Origin: Echinarachnius parma
Lineage: Eukaryota; Echinodermata; Echinoidea; Clypeasteroida; Echinarachniidae
Assembly (NCBI GenBank): GCA_037951105.1
Contig: JBAMJV010008313.1
Location: forward strand, 81,757 to 145,756
Length of the DNA stretch: 64,000 nt
Reading direction: 5' to 3'
Part shown: piece by piece, positions 23,701 through 41,174 of the stretch
Position numbering within the stretch: position 1 is the stretch's first letter
How the letters are laid out: every line of letters begins with the position of its first letter
Position numbers and translations under genes: made by a program
The notes under the pieces: model-generated
The model's database searches: none
What the model was told of the DNA's origin: nothing
The model's input: only the letters and a program-made list of their open reading frames with translations

Positions 23701-26258
23701 CCCAAGGCCAGGGCAAGAATGACGTAAGTAGAATCCATAGTTTAGTCTGAAAGAGATTTTAGTGGGTCCCATTATTATACATATAATTTCAGAAATTGCA
23801 GGATGTTTTCTAGACGCCTTAAGTTTTAATGATTTGTCTTGATAGTCTTGATATCTTGATAAAAATTAGTGTTTGGTGTAGACAAAACTAATACATGAAA
23901 TTGCCTTTTTCTTGTTTTGGGGTGGTATTACTTCCTGATTGTCATTTTTATTTCATGTGGTTTGTAGATTCTGAATTATCCAGTTATGACAATTATTTCA
24001 AATCGCAACCTTTTGGTGGCTTCTGTTCAAACTCTCATTATTTTCTCTTTACATATTATTTGAAGGGCAGGAAATGAAACCCTAGAGGACAAGAGGAAGA
24101 GACTGCAGGGCAAACGAACCAAGAGGAAAGGAGACGGATCAGAAAAAGCCGAAAATAAACAGGTATTGTCCATCATAGCTCCAGGGGTAGTTAGTGCACG
24201 CTCCAATGATGTGGCGGGCGGTACTGGTCGCCTTCGGGGGTCAGTCAAAACAGATGATAGTGGTCTAAAAAACATTGATTATTCTCATTATTACTGATAT
24301 GGAAGAGGAAATAAACAACAATAAACATATTTTCGTCCTATTTTCTTTGATTTCATTCCTTTTATGGTCGATATTTGTCTAAATCAATGCTTTTTATGCA
24401 CTCCCATTGGATTTCACTTATGTAATTTTAGTACAACATGCATTCTTCATAGACTAGGCCGGTTATTTTATAAACCAGGATATGCACCCGATCTGGAACT
24501 GGCACATTTAAAAAGAAAATTGGTGTGTTTTCAAGACCAGAACGTCAATGACGTAGCGCTCATCCGCCATCTCGCAACATCAAATATCGCAAATTTCATG
24601 TGGTACACTTTTCAACTGGTCAAAAAATAAAAATTTGATGCCCTGGAAGGGACATGGGAAAAAATAAAAAAATAAAAAAATAAATTAAAAAAATCAAAAT
24701 AAAAATAAAAATAAATAAAATAAAAAACAAAAACAAACAAAACAAACAAACAAACAAAAAAAAAAAATAAAAAAAAAATAAAAAAATAAAAATAAAAATA
24801 GAAAAATAAATAAAAATTAAATTAAAACAAATTTAAAAAATTAAAAAATTAAAAATTTACCATAATTAATGAATGGAGAAAAATTTCAAAATTCTGTGTA
24901 GCAGTTTAGTGTACCAAAGTTAGCTCTACCAGATAAAGCAAACCAAATCAAAATCGGTCGAGAAATGAAGAAGAAGCATTTTTTGTGATTTCTAATAATT
25001 TGCATAAATTACCATAGATAATGAATTTCATGAATCTGTATAGAAGTTTGAAATCCCCCTCTTAGCCCTATCTTATGAAACCTAGCCCTATTAGATAAAC
25101 CAAACAGAATGAAAATCGGTCGAGAAATGAAGGAGAAGAAGCATTTTTTGTGATTTCTGGAATAAATTTGCATAAATTACCATAATTAATTAATGGAGAA
25201 AAATTTCAAAATTCTGTGTAGAAGTTTAGTGTACCAAAGTTAGCTCTACCAGATAAAGCAAACCAAATCAAAATCGGTCGAGAAATGAAGGAGAAGAAGC
25301 ATTTTTTGTGATTTTTGGAATAAATTTGCATAAATTACCATAATTAATTAATGGAGAAAAATTTCAAAATTCTGTGTAGAAGTTTAGTGTACCAAAGTTA
25401 GCTCTACCAGATAAAGCAAACCAAATCAAAATCGGTCGAGAAATGAAGGAGAAGAAGCATTTTTTGTGATTTTTGGAATAAATTTGCATAAATTACCATA
25501 ATTAATTAATGGAGAAAAATTTCAAAATTCTGTGTAGAAGTTTAGTGTACCAAAGTTAGCTCTACCAGATAAAGCAAACCAAATCAAAATCGGTCGAGAA
25601 ATGAAGGAGAAGAAGCATTTTTTGTGATTTTTGGAATAAATTTCCATAAATTACCATAATTAATTAATGGAGAAAAATTTCAAAATTCTGTGTAGAAGTT
25701 TAGTGTACCAAAGTTAGCTCTACCAGATAAAGCAAACCAAATCAAAATCGGTCAAGAAATGAAGGAGAAGAAGCATTTTTTGTGATTTCGAATAAATTTG
25801 CATAAATTAGCATATATAATGAATTTCACGATTCTGTGTAGAAGTTTTAAATCCCCCTCCTAGCCCTATCTTATGAAACAATCAGAATCAAAATCGGTTG
25901 AAAAATAACGAAGAAGAAGCATTTTGAAAATTGTGGACGGACGGACGCCGGACGCAACGCCATGGCATAAGCTCATCGGGCCCTTCGGGCCGGATGAGCT
26001 AATCATCGGGCCCTTCGGGCCGGATGAGCTAAAAACGCAACCAGGACTCAATAGTGACAATCGGGAACTTGTGTGATCGACCAAACCGACTAGGGCTTAC
26101 AACAACAAAAACAGCGCAGCGAGATTCTGTGAGACAATCCCTGAGCAAGTTAAAGAAGTTTTTTTATTATATGTTTCTCTTATATTTTCCAGATGAAACA
26201 TGAGGAAACATCGGGGGAGGGCATTCAAGTGCAAGAGGATGAGCCTGGAACAAGATGA
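11643..26258 (+). CDS. TRMT1: tRNA (guanine26-N2)-dimethyltransferase, 14 coding exons
   Basis: The enzyme transfers two methyl groups from SAM to N2 of G26 in cytosolic and mitochondrial tRNAs. My exons are 11643-11747, 12168-12331, 13274-13329, 13769-13881, 14347-14534, 15382-15607, 18429-18577, 19228-19308, 19941-20019, 21362-21496, 22120-22314, 23533-23723, 24066-24162 and 26193-26258. All have GT/AG borders and one continuous frame of 614 codons. The SAM-binding motif is [10 protein letters not shown] (about 153-162), the acidic motif II is VVANDF (D179), and the catalytic DPYGS is 227-231. Zinc ligands are C342, C345, C379 and C382, followed by [11 protein letters not shown]. The tail is basic ([13 protein letters not shown]), a likely nuclear signal. 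The cytosolic form would start at Met49 (12207). Exons 3-14 are certain. Exon 1 and its join at 12168 are inferred. The C-terminal CCCH finger of human TRMT1 is absent. The gene converges on RPL10. Confidence 0.95.
12354..12690. mobile_element. Foldback MITE in TRMT1 intron 2
   Basis: The arms GGCCCAGATTCACAATGAAG and GGTTTGTACAAACCATGGTT on the left are mirrored at 12605-12690 by the inverse (GCACTCCATAGATGTAGACC...GAATCCGGGTCCGGCC). It begins only 22 bases after the exon 2 donor. Confidence 0.75.
13409..13480. repeat. Fragment with a CAGTGAAACCTCGTTATAA end
   Basis: TACAGTGAAACCTCGTTATAA resembles the TA-flanked ends at 29114, 29208 and 32939. Only one end is present here. Confidence 0.5.
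14790..15310. repeat. Tandem repeat with AGGTCA direct repeats in TRMT1 intron 5
   Basis: Three to four units of about 120-135 bp share AACTTTCCAACCCTGCATC, AACTTGATTGGTAG and TTGGCCTCCATGAT, preceded by a GTCCGTCC head. Each unit ends in GGGGTCAAAGGTCA or AGGTCAAAGGTCA (exact copies at 15123-15135 and 15284-15296). The array ends about 70 bases before exon 6. Confidence 0.85.
15966..16100. repeat. GGCCCGATCGGGCC-type dispersed repeat, fragment
   Basis: Begins GGCTCGACACTCACGGTGGC and contains GGCCCGATCGGGCC. The second half of the same type lies at 17775-17880 ending GTGGAGCCCTGCC. It looks like one element split by, or enclosing, about 1.7 kb of AT-rich intron. Confidence 0.5.
16110..17770. 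other. TRMT1 intron 6, AT-rich, nothing recognised
   Basis: Several open frames exist, for example at 16120-16476, but they lack splice sites and protein-like character. I see no exon, RNA gene or bounded repeat. Confidence 0.5.
18045..18308. repeat. ACTTGCCCGWTCGGGCAAG-type dispersed repeat
   Basis: It holds repeated TTGCC/GGCAAG inverted pairs and ends GCTAGTGTCGAGCCCTGG. Related pieces occur at 14085-14270, 22340-22560, 26320-26520 and 40950-41100. It is non-coding, and reading frames through it are artefacts. Confidence 0.6.
18690..18945 (+). pseudogene. Decayed tandem copy of TRMT1 exon 7 (3' half), split by a MITE
   Basis: GCTGTGGACTTCCATGTCAG through GTCCGAGTCCATG repeats the 3' half of exon 7 (18429-18577). 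After an insertion the copy resumes with GTCAGCCGATCCAAAGTCAA and even retains a donor-like AGGTGAATCTC. It lies about 110 bases downstream of the true exon and is not needed for the protein. Confidence 0.85.
18742..18902. mobile_element. Foldback MITE inserted in the exon 7 relic
   Basis: Perfect 15-bp inverted ends CCCCGTTGCAGAAAG (18742-18756) and CTTTCTGCAACGGGG (18888-18902). The interior is also self-complementary (GCAATCGATTG, GCAATTAATTGCAAGTC). Relatives with GTTGCAT ends lie at 29635-29764 and 35684-35830, and a half copy at 30515-30600. Confidence 0.85.
20195..21045 (+). repeat. Dispersed TGACCT-type repeat in TRMT1 intron 9
   Basis: Head TATGCCTCCGTAACGAAG with its inverse, then (GTCC)n, then several units of about 120 bp with ACTTGGTACATGTATGTATC and GGTCATGAGGTCAAAGGTCA, ending GCGCAGTCGAAGATCCATC. 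This is the opposite orientation to 1852-2868. Confidence 0.85.
21566..21663 (+). pseudogene. Decayed tandem copy of TRMT1 exon 10 (3' part)
   Basis: TTTTGTGAAGCATCTC through GATGAAGAACATGATGACC...GTGAG followed by GTGAGT repeats the 3' two-thirds of exon 10 (21362-21496), with small deletions. The downstream intron start (GCATGTATTACTTGTTGCTAGG) is duplicated too. A donor remains but the frame is broken. Confidence 0.8.
22647..22731 (+). pseudogene. TRMT1 exon 12 relic copy 1
   Basis: After an intact acceptor (CCAACCAG) the sequence follows exon 12 for about 75 bases, then jumps by an internal deletion from the AAGAAACCA region to AGAACCCAGAAC near the exon end. It cannot encode the segment. 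Confidence 0.85.
22833..22957 (+). pseudogene. TRMT1 exon 12 relic copy 2
   Basis: Starts after TGATTAG with GTGAAGGATCACCCAGCG. Indels give an in-frame TAG after about 17 codons, and the copy degrades through CAAAGTCTCGCCCCGTC. Confidence 0.85.
23089..23195 (+). pseudogene. TRMT1 exon 12 relic copy 3
   Basis: Nearly identical to exon 12 for about 30 codons after a CCTACCAG acceptor. A one-base insertion (TTCCCAG for TTCCAG) then leads to a TAA within five codons. Homology ends there. Confidence 0.85.
23303..23452 (+). pseudogene. TRMT1 exon 12 relic copy 4
   Basis: Closest copy to the functional exon. It is about 150 bases long with an intact acceptor, but the CAG codon after AACTTC reads TAA. 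It continues to GATTCATGGAGAACC and then loses the 3' end and donor. Confidence 0.88.
24652..24860. repeat. A-rich low-complexity tract (AAAAATAAAT)
   Basis: About 200 bases of A with scattered T and C leading into the 158-bp tandem array. Confidence 0.9.
24860..25870. repeat. 158-bp tandem repeat, about six units, in TRMT1 intron 13
   Basis: TTTAGTGTACCAAAGTTAGC recurs at about 24905, 25225, 25383, 25541 and 25699, a 158-bp period. Around 25045 and 25840 a variant unit reads GTTTGAAATCCCCCTC or GTTTTAAATCCCCCTC. Central units are almost identical, so recent homogenisation is likely. Confidence 0.93.
25930..26032. repeat. GGACGGACGC tail with duplicated hairpin
   Basis: CTCATCGGGCCCTTCGGGCC GGATGAGCT occurs twice in a row. 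Each copy can fold (GCTCATC/GATGAGC around a GGGCCC...GGGCC core). It caps the 158-bp array. Confidence 0.8.
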
Positions 26259-26289
26259 CACCACTACAGCATCTCATGTCCAAGGAAGC

Positions 26290-26760
26290 CGCTATAGTCA
26301 TTGGCAAATGCTGGAAGGGTAACTAGCCCGATCGGGCAAAAAGAAAGATCAAGACATTCAAAGCTTGATGGCCCGAAAACTAGAAAAAGGGTGGCCCCAA
26401 ATAAAGCAAAACATTATAAAAATAGCTGGGTTTTGCCAAGTGGGGCAAGTAATAGTTTGTATCGGTGAATATTTGGTGGCCCCAGGCCAGCGGGCCGGTG
26501 TGATTATCGAGCCCAGCGTTTACAACTTTTCTGATGGCTCATACCAAAGACTCGAAGAATGGAACTTAATGCGTTCTAGCCATGTCCCTCAGAATAGTGA
26601 AGTTCAACTTACAGTGCTACCAGAGGACTAACCCTCATAATTGGATGACTCTAAAAATTGGTTGCCTTGTTGCCTGTCGGGCAAGTAGGAACATGACATT
26701 AAAGAGATTTTGGTGGCTTCCTGCCAGCAGGCCAATGCTAACTTGAGCCCAGGAAATTAA
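26290..26760. repeat. CCCGATCGGGC-type dispersed repeat downstream of TRMT1
   Basis: Contains TAGCCCGATCGGGCAAAAAG and GGCCCCAGGCCAGCGGGCC. The open frame at 26365-26631 runs through this repeat and is not a gene. The TRMT1 3' UTR probably overlaps it; I could not place a poly(A) site. Confidence 0.5.
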
Positions 26761-26860
26761 TTCATGTTTATTGTTGATGTACACATAAGAAATGTATGAT
26801 ATCAGTGCAAGTAGCACTTACTAGGTAATGAACTATCACATCTTCAACTGTTCAATTCCC

Positions 26861-27121
26861 AGGCAAAAACTGCACTTCCCCTTTGCACTTATTTGATGGA
26901 GCTGAAAGTAATTTTTTTTTTAGTTTAAGGCTCCCTAAATATCAATGGTTATTGCTTTTCTAGTGCTATTACATTATTGTAATGATACTTTATTGTAAAC
27001 TTAAACTGCACAATTATGTTTAATAGTCACAATATACCAAAGATAATTCTATTATAGACATTATTTTCAGATGGGAAAGAAATTATGTGGTGATTTGAAC
27101 ACCCTAATTGTGAATTTGAGA
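26861..27121. repeat. Tandem duplication, copy 1 (empty site)
   Basis: AAAACTGCACTTCCCC through CCCTAATTGTGAATTTGAG recurs at 27122-27755. Copy 1 lacks the insertion present in copy 2. Confidence 0.9.
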
Positions 27122-27755
27122 AAAACTGTACTTCCCCTTGCACTGATTTGATGGAGCTGAAAGTATTTTGCTAAGTTAAAGGGATCTAGTAACTTTGTTG
27201 ACATGTGCAAAAAATGATGAATGGTTGATGCAATGTATATTATTTGTTATCTTATATGTCCACAGGGTATTGTGTGAAAATTTCAAGTCAAATGGACATT
27301 GCATGGCCAAGAAATGAGCGAAAATGCAAAGTGATATTCAATAACTCACTGCACTCACTTTGTACACAGAAGAAAAACTCGCCCGGAGTTTTTCTTATCT
27401 GAATACTTCGATCGTACATATCTTTGTAACGAAAGGGAAATTTGAAAAACCGAAACCTGTCCCATGATTTTATTGTTAATCCGAATACAACAAGGTATGA
27501 GGGAACCGCTAGAATGAACAATTTATTTTGAGGATTTTGGACAATGTTACTTAATTCCCTTTAAGGCTCCCTAAATATCAATGGTTATTGCTTTTCTAGT
27601 GCTATTACATTATTGTAATGATACTTTGTTGTAAACATAAACTACACAATTATGTTTAATAGTCACAATATACCAAAGATAATTCTATTATAGACATTAT
27701 TTTCAGATGGTAAAGAAATTATATGGTGATTTGAACACCTTAATTGTGAATTTGA
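27122..27755. repeat. Tandem duplication, copy 2 (contains MITE)
   Basis: The same sequence as 26861-27121, divided by the TTAA element at 27180-27560. Confidence 0.9.
27180..27560. mobile_element. TTAA-flanked MITE, family T2
   Basis: Ends AGGGATCTAGTAAC and GTTACTTAATTCCCT are inverse to each other with mismatches, and TTAA stands outside both (27176-27179 and 27561-27564). A related copy in the other orientation starts at 59603. It is 381 bp and non-coding. Confidence 0.88.
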
Positions 27756-28292
27756 GAATTTTTTTTGTTTTAATTAGCATCAAACTTCCATTTTATATGT
27801 ACATTATAACAAAATCATAAACCCAAATTTTAAAAAATTCTTGTAGTTCCTCTGGTACTTTGTTCTTCTTCTGTAATCGTCATTGAAGAGATTGAACATC
27901 AGAAACAGTAGTATGCATCATCATCAGAATCTTTTTAGAAATACAAATACCAGATATTATCCCAAGAGTGGTACATATATTGATGCAGTTTGTGTGAGGG
28001 ATACAGCAACTTGGAACATCTGATAAGATATGGAATAGATTGATTATATTCTAGTCTTAGAATTAAAAAAAAAAACGACCAGAAGGACTTCCAGTAATCA
28101 AGAAATTATGAGATTTCAAGCAACTTTTATTTTTCTTCTTCAGATTTGAATATGCTATATTTGTTGCTGGTTATGTAAAGAAATATAGAGACATGTTTTG
28201 ATAGCAAACTTTTATTTATACCAGAAAACTTCCTTTCTTCACTGTTGTGTGTGTGAGATGAGATGGATCCAAATGTATGTGTTGTATTGGAA

Positions 28293-28857
28293 TGCAATCA
28301 GTCTTCCAATGGTCTATGGGCATGTTTGGTTAACCTACTATTCCCTGCTGGATTTGCCATCCCAGTGGACCCAGCAAGTTCCTATAGTCAATGGGTACAT
28401 GTAATGTAGAATAATTATGCTGGCAAATATAATGTGACTTTTTACTTCATAGTCATCCAAGTAAACATCTTGCCACTGCATGCATCCACTTTTTACAACT
28501 GAATCTACTTTCTACACTCCAATACAAGGTTATTATAGAGTGGTGAAGTGTGACATCATGAATGATTTTATTTTATGCAATCAGTCTTCCAATGGTCTAT
28601 GGGCATGTTTGGTTAACCTACTATTCCCTGCTGGATTTGCCATCCCAGTGGACCCAGCAAGTTCCTATAGTCAATGGGTACATGTAATGTAGAATAATTA
28701 TGCTGGCAAATATAATGTGACTTTTTACTTCATAGTCATCCAAGTAAACATCTTGCCACTGCATGCATCCACTTTTTACAACTGAATCTACTTTCTACAC
28801 TCCAATACAAGGTTATTATAGAGTGGTGAAGTGTGACATCATGAATGATTTTATTTT
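28293..28857. repeat. 282-bp direct duplication, copies indistinguishable by eye
   Basis: TGCAATCAGTCTTCCAATGG starts at 28293 and again at 28575, and the two 282-base units read the same throughout. This is either very recent or an assembly artefact. Confidence 0.93.
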
Positions 28858-28939
28858 ATTTCAATAGGAAATCAAGTGTTATTTTGCTCTAGTTCATGTT
28901 TTGAACCAGAGCAAAATAACACTGATTTCTTATTGAAAT
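28858..28939. repeat. Foldback hairpin with arms of about 37 bp
   Basis: ATTTCAATAGGAAATCAAG...GCTCTAGTTC (28858-28895) is inverse to GAACCAGAGC...TTATTGAAAT (28903-28939), with a 7-base loop and few mismatches. It abuts the 282-bp duplication. Confidence 0.9.
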
Positions 28940-29107
28940 ACAATTCATTCTGATGGGCATATCTCAGCCAATACTTAACATATTCAATTGATTTTAAACA
29001 TTTGGGCATTATTTTGTATGCTTTTTCGGAAAATGAAGTTCAAATTGAGAAATTTTAAAAATAGAGGTTTATGTCACAGCTTCGGTTCTCTATATTTCTC
29101 ATCTTGT

Positions 29108-29335
29108 CATGTACAGTGGAACCTCAATATAAAGAGCTCGTGATATATAACCAAACGCTGTTATAACGAGGTGATTTTGCTGGTCCCAGCCCCTTATACA
29201 GTGGAACCTCTTTATAATGAGCTCTGTTATAACAAGGTAATTTCACAGGTCCAGGTTCTGGATGTATTTCTGACATACAATGCGGTAAATTCAATGGACC
29301 CAACATGCTGGTTATCATGAGGTTTCACTGTACAT
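29108..29335. mobile_element. TA-flanked MITEs with CAGTGGAACCTC ends (pogo/Tc1-like)
   Basis: TACAGTGGAACCTCTTTATAA at 29198 pairs with ATGAGGTTTCACTGTA ending near 29332. A second left end lies at 29114. TA at both borders fits the Tc1/mariner-pogo group. More ends lie near 29541 and 29905. Confidence 0.65.
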
Positions 29336-29634
29336 GTATTCTTTTGTTTGTTTTTTACCCTGATAAAGCAAGGTCATTATCATGGTCCGAATTACTGTAC
29401 CTCATTATAAAGAGTTTCCACTGTAACACCACACCAATATCCATCATCCATCCCCAAGTCGCACATATTTGCCTTATCACACAACACAACACACCACCTA
29501 AAACTACACCAGATTCAGATTGGATACTCATACACGTAATAAAGTGGAACCTCCCTATAAAACCCTCTTTAAAAAGGGCGATTTTACCCGTTCTAGCTCT
29601 TTTTTTAAAACCCTGATATAACAGGATAATTGTC

Positions 29635-29764
29635 CTGGGGGTGTTGCATTGTGATTATTCGCAAGTCAGAAAATGCACCTAAATGCGCAAATCTGATTGG
29701 TTCATGAGCGCGAGTTTTCTGAATTGCAATTAATCGTAACTATTAATGCAACACCCTCCTGGAC
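29635..29764. mobile_element. Foldback MITE with GGGTGTTGCAT ends
   Basis: CCTGGGGGTGTTGCATT and ATGCAACACCCTCCTGG are inverse ends. Inside, GCAAGTCAGAAAATGCACC pairs with the second half. It is related to the MITE inside the TRMT1 exon 7 relic. Confidence 0.8.
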
Positions 29765-30730
29765 CCCATGTACATGTAACAAGGTTCCACAACAGTGGAA
29801 TTGAGACGATGGAAATTACCTAGCTATATAAACAAAAACAATATTTAGAGCTGGGGTCAACAAAATTACCTCATTATAAGAGGGTTCGTCATAAAGCTCT
29901 TTATAATGAGGTTCCACTCTGTACCTCAAATTATAGCTAATACTAGCAGAATGGTCTAAATTCCCATCAGAATGATGAATTTCAAGTCCAGTGACAAAAA
30001 TACACTGGGGCTTGGGGCGAATTCGCCCCCAAAATGCCAAAAAAAGCCCCCGAAAATGTGTATAAAGTTAATTGCAAATCAAATTTTGGAGTGTTATTTT
30101 CATGCAGGCAAACTTGAAAAGTAGCCACCGAAAATTTGTTTTTATTTTTTCAACCCATGGATGAAATTCAACAAACTTTTGCTCATACCAAATTTAATCT
30201 AGAATGGTTGAATTTAGATCATAGACTGGAGAAACTGACATTAGAGAAGAAAAGTTTTATCCAGGGTAAAATTCCCTCTACTGATGAGAATTCAGACCAA
30301 TGATGTAATGTACCATGTAGCGAGTGGGGTATGCCCAAATGAGCGACACTTGGCTCGTCTTTGTGTGCTTCATATTCAGAGATGCCAACACTCCCCTATT
30401 TGTGGAAGATTATTTCCCATTAGGCTGTATGCAATTGAAATAGACTTAATGTCGACACTGCTTAATGTATGTAAATGTTATTTGTGTTGGGTGAACAATG
30501 TATATGTGACTGTGGCCTCGTTGCACAAAGAGTTGTAATCGATTGCAATTAATTGTAAGTCCGAAAATATGCACATTTGAACCCATCAGGTTTGGTCAAA
30601 TGATAAAATCCTACCCTTCAACAAGAATGAAATGTTACCGAATTAGGCGGACACCACTGTAAAAGGAATTTAGGTAGAAAATTAGAATTCTTTATCTGAT
30701 AAATTTCAATTCCATGCATTTTATATGTGG

Positions 30731-31075
30731 CGGTGGGTTAAGCCAAATGCACACAGAGCCGACTCGACCTGATCCAAATTTAGGTAGAATAAGATATCTT
30801 TATCTGATTAATTTCAATTGCATGCATTATGTGGCGGTGGGTTAAGCCAAATGCACACAAAGCCGACTCGTCCCGATCGACTTGTTGTTTTCAGTCAGAT
30901 TGGGTCCGTGTGTATAGCCTCCGGACTCCCATATTGGTAATTGGAAGCCAGTCGAAAGTCAGTCAGGGCCAATTCAACACATTGAATCGACTCCGACTGA
31001 TTGGGCTAGACTCTAGCCCGACTGAAAACCAGTCGGATCAGGTTGAGTTTGCTCTGTGCGCATTGGGCTTTACAT
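30731..31075. mobile_element. TIR element with AAGCCAAATGCACACA ends, plus partial duplicate
   Basis: AAGCCAAATGCACACAAAGC near 30843 is inverse, with mismatches, to GCTCTGTGCGCATTGGGCTT near 31053-31072. A duplicate of the left end lies at 30737-30780. The interior holds GACT/AGTC-rich self-complementary sequence. Confidence 0.65.
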
Positions 31076-31163
31076 TACAACTTCTTCCACTACTCGCTAT
31101 TATTCCAGCACAATAGACACAACACAACATTCCAGACAAGCAGTTATTTGCGATTTATATCAT

Positions 31164-31169
31164 TTTATT
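31164..31169 (-). terminator. Probable RPL10 poly(A) signal (AATAAA on minus strand)
   Basis: TTTATT on the plus strand lies about 250 bases beyond the RPL10 stop codon. It is the nearest good AATAAA downstream of the gene that I noticed. Confidence 0.5.
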
Positions 31170-31418
31170 CAGAATTCATTCTTCTGCTGTGATGTCTCAA
31201 AAGAGAAATGTAAATGGGCATGCGGCAAGTCTGTAATTTCACAATCGCACGATCTTGAAGGATGCCTCGATCTCTTGTCGCTAGTCTCTGGTTGGGTGTT
31301 CTGTATATTTGAGCACTGCGGGCCCTAGTTTGGGCCTTTCAGTAAGTGTGTGGGAACTGTGAAGCGCGTTGAAATGACACACGTAGCTGGTTCTGCAAGT
31401 GACGTCCGAGCGGTCACT

Positions 31419-39170
<7,752 letters not shown>

Positions 39171-39639
39171 TTTCGGTTTCTGAAATGAAGCAGACATAAA
39201 TAATGGTTCAAAATATATACATTTATAAGAATAACATTTTATTAATTCATAAATTTAAAAATAACTGCCATGTCAACGGGAAATAAATACGATTAATTGG
39301 GATTTTGTTTGATAGATTCATCGGTAATATGTACCTTGGTTGAGACGGGCTCACAAAAAAGGCAGATTGATGATGTTTAGTAATTTTCTTAACAAAAATA
39401 AAGCAATGAGTCCATTAATCATATAGATTAATAATTTGAAAAATATTTCTCATTCTTTTGTATATATTTTGTAAGTAATTGATAGGTTATATTATTGAAA
39501 AAATATTGTAATTCTAGCAATAATATGAAAACGGCAGCTTGGCAACAAATGTTGAATGAAATTAGAATCTGAAAAAATAATTCTCTCATGCGAACGTCTA
39601 TGGTGGCGTTCATACAAGCTCGTTGGGGAAAAAAATAAG

Positions 39640-40190
39640 GGGTAGTTCAGTTTTGGTATAGAGGGCGCTGCACGAATTTTTTTTTGGTGAGATATCGAAA
39701 AACTGAGTGTAATAATTGATAGAGCCTACAATTTTAATTTCAGTATAAAATTTATTTGATCAAAATCGGTTCAGAAACGGCTGAAATATCAATAAATATA
39801 TCCGATCATAATAAATCTGGGGCCCAGATATATATTCGATGATTTTTGTATTTATTTTTAAAATGCTTAGGCCTACCGGTACACTTTTTTTTTTTTTTAT
39901 TCAAAGAGGTTTTAAAATAGTTCTTGATGATCTCTCTATTTAATCATTTATTTCAACAAAACATCACATGCATGCTTTTGTATAAAAAATGGTTGAAACC
40001 AAGGCTTTTTTTCAGAGCGCATCTATCAACGCGCTCTGCTTTTTTTTTAGAGCGGCCTCTTGTGTTTAAAGGACTCCTTTTTTTAATGATATTAACAGGA
40101 TTTTTACTTAGTCGTCAGTGTAATTTTCTATACTTTTCGAGCATGGTGGAGTTATAACTATTAGTTTGTAATGTTATTGTGCAGGTTTTG
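39640..40190. repeat. Dispersed repeat family F
   Basis: AGTTTTGGTATAGAGGGCGC head, ATTTGATCAAAATCGGTTCA, and a TTTTCGAGCATGGTGGAGTT stretch shared with the other family F copies. Open frames inside are artefacts. Confidence 0.7.
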
Positions 40191-40489
40191 GTTACTAAAG
40201 CAGTAGGCTAAAGCTCAACCTTACCAAAACTGTAGTACCCCTAACGATTTTTAATTCAATAAAAGCTCGAAAACTAAACAAGACAGTAATGTTGACAATG
40301 AATATATTTGAATATTTTGGTCAGCCGCATATAAAAAATATTTGATGGACCAATATTGATGCTATCTTAAGATTTCAATTGTTGTTAAATTCATTATTAT
40401 ATTGTACATGTATTCGTTTGTTTGTTTTACCTGCTATTCTAGCTTAAATTAAATCATAAGGCTTTTTATATTTGAATATTTTGGTCAGC

Positions 40490-40712
40490 CGCATATAAGG
40501 ACTACCTCCTTTCTGGCTGCTACCAGCCTAAGCAATTTCCTTGTGTTTTTAACCATTTTTTATGCATGTTCTGTAAATGTATTTTGTGTTTTTTTTTGTG
40601 CTTTCCTATGTTAAGTAATTGTAATTGTGTGATACTTTGTATACTGCTTTTTACCATGTATGTATTTTATTGCTTTGGCAAAATAAACTGAACTAAACTG
40701 AATTAAAATACA
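40490..40712 (+). mobile_element. 3' end of a non-LTR retrotransposon (truncated)
   Basis: AT-rich 3' UTR-like sequence ending GGCAAAATAAACTGAACTAA ACTGAA, a short-repeat tail typical of CR1/L2-type elements. No reverse transcriptase sequence remains. Confidence 0.5.
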
Positions 40713-41174
40713 TAACAAGGTCAAAATTATGGAAATCATTAATACATTAAAATACAAATTTGTTATCGCCTATAATAAAGCAAATTGCAATTTAAAAAAC
40801 CAAAGAAATTCAGTAAGAGATATAGCAAATAAATATATAAACGCATACTATTATATTCTATTACATTGTACCTAATATAGGTTATAATACAAAATTTAAC
40901 AGGGTTCTACCAAATTAAAGTGGGAATATGTTAAAACATGATTTGTGTCAGCCTCTGTCTCGATCAGGAAAGTAAAATCATATATTTTTCAATCTTACTA
41001 GCCCTGATACTTCTAGATGAGGAATTACAGTGTTCCCTAGTACATGTATTTTGATCAATTTTGCTGCCCAATCGCCAGTAAGCGGGCAAGCAAAAGCTGC
41101 AAAAAAAGGCTGCAAAATTGTCTGAAGTTATCAGGAAGCCTCACATTGACACGCCAATAATTTGAAGACTAAGA

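Noticed and set aside
26365-26631. 88-codon frame just after TRMT1
   Set aside because: Lies in a CCCGATCGGGC dispersed repeat also found in TRMT1 introns; not conserved as coding between copies.
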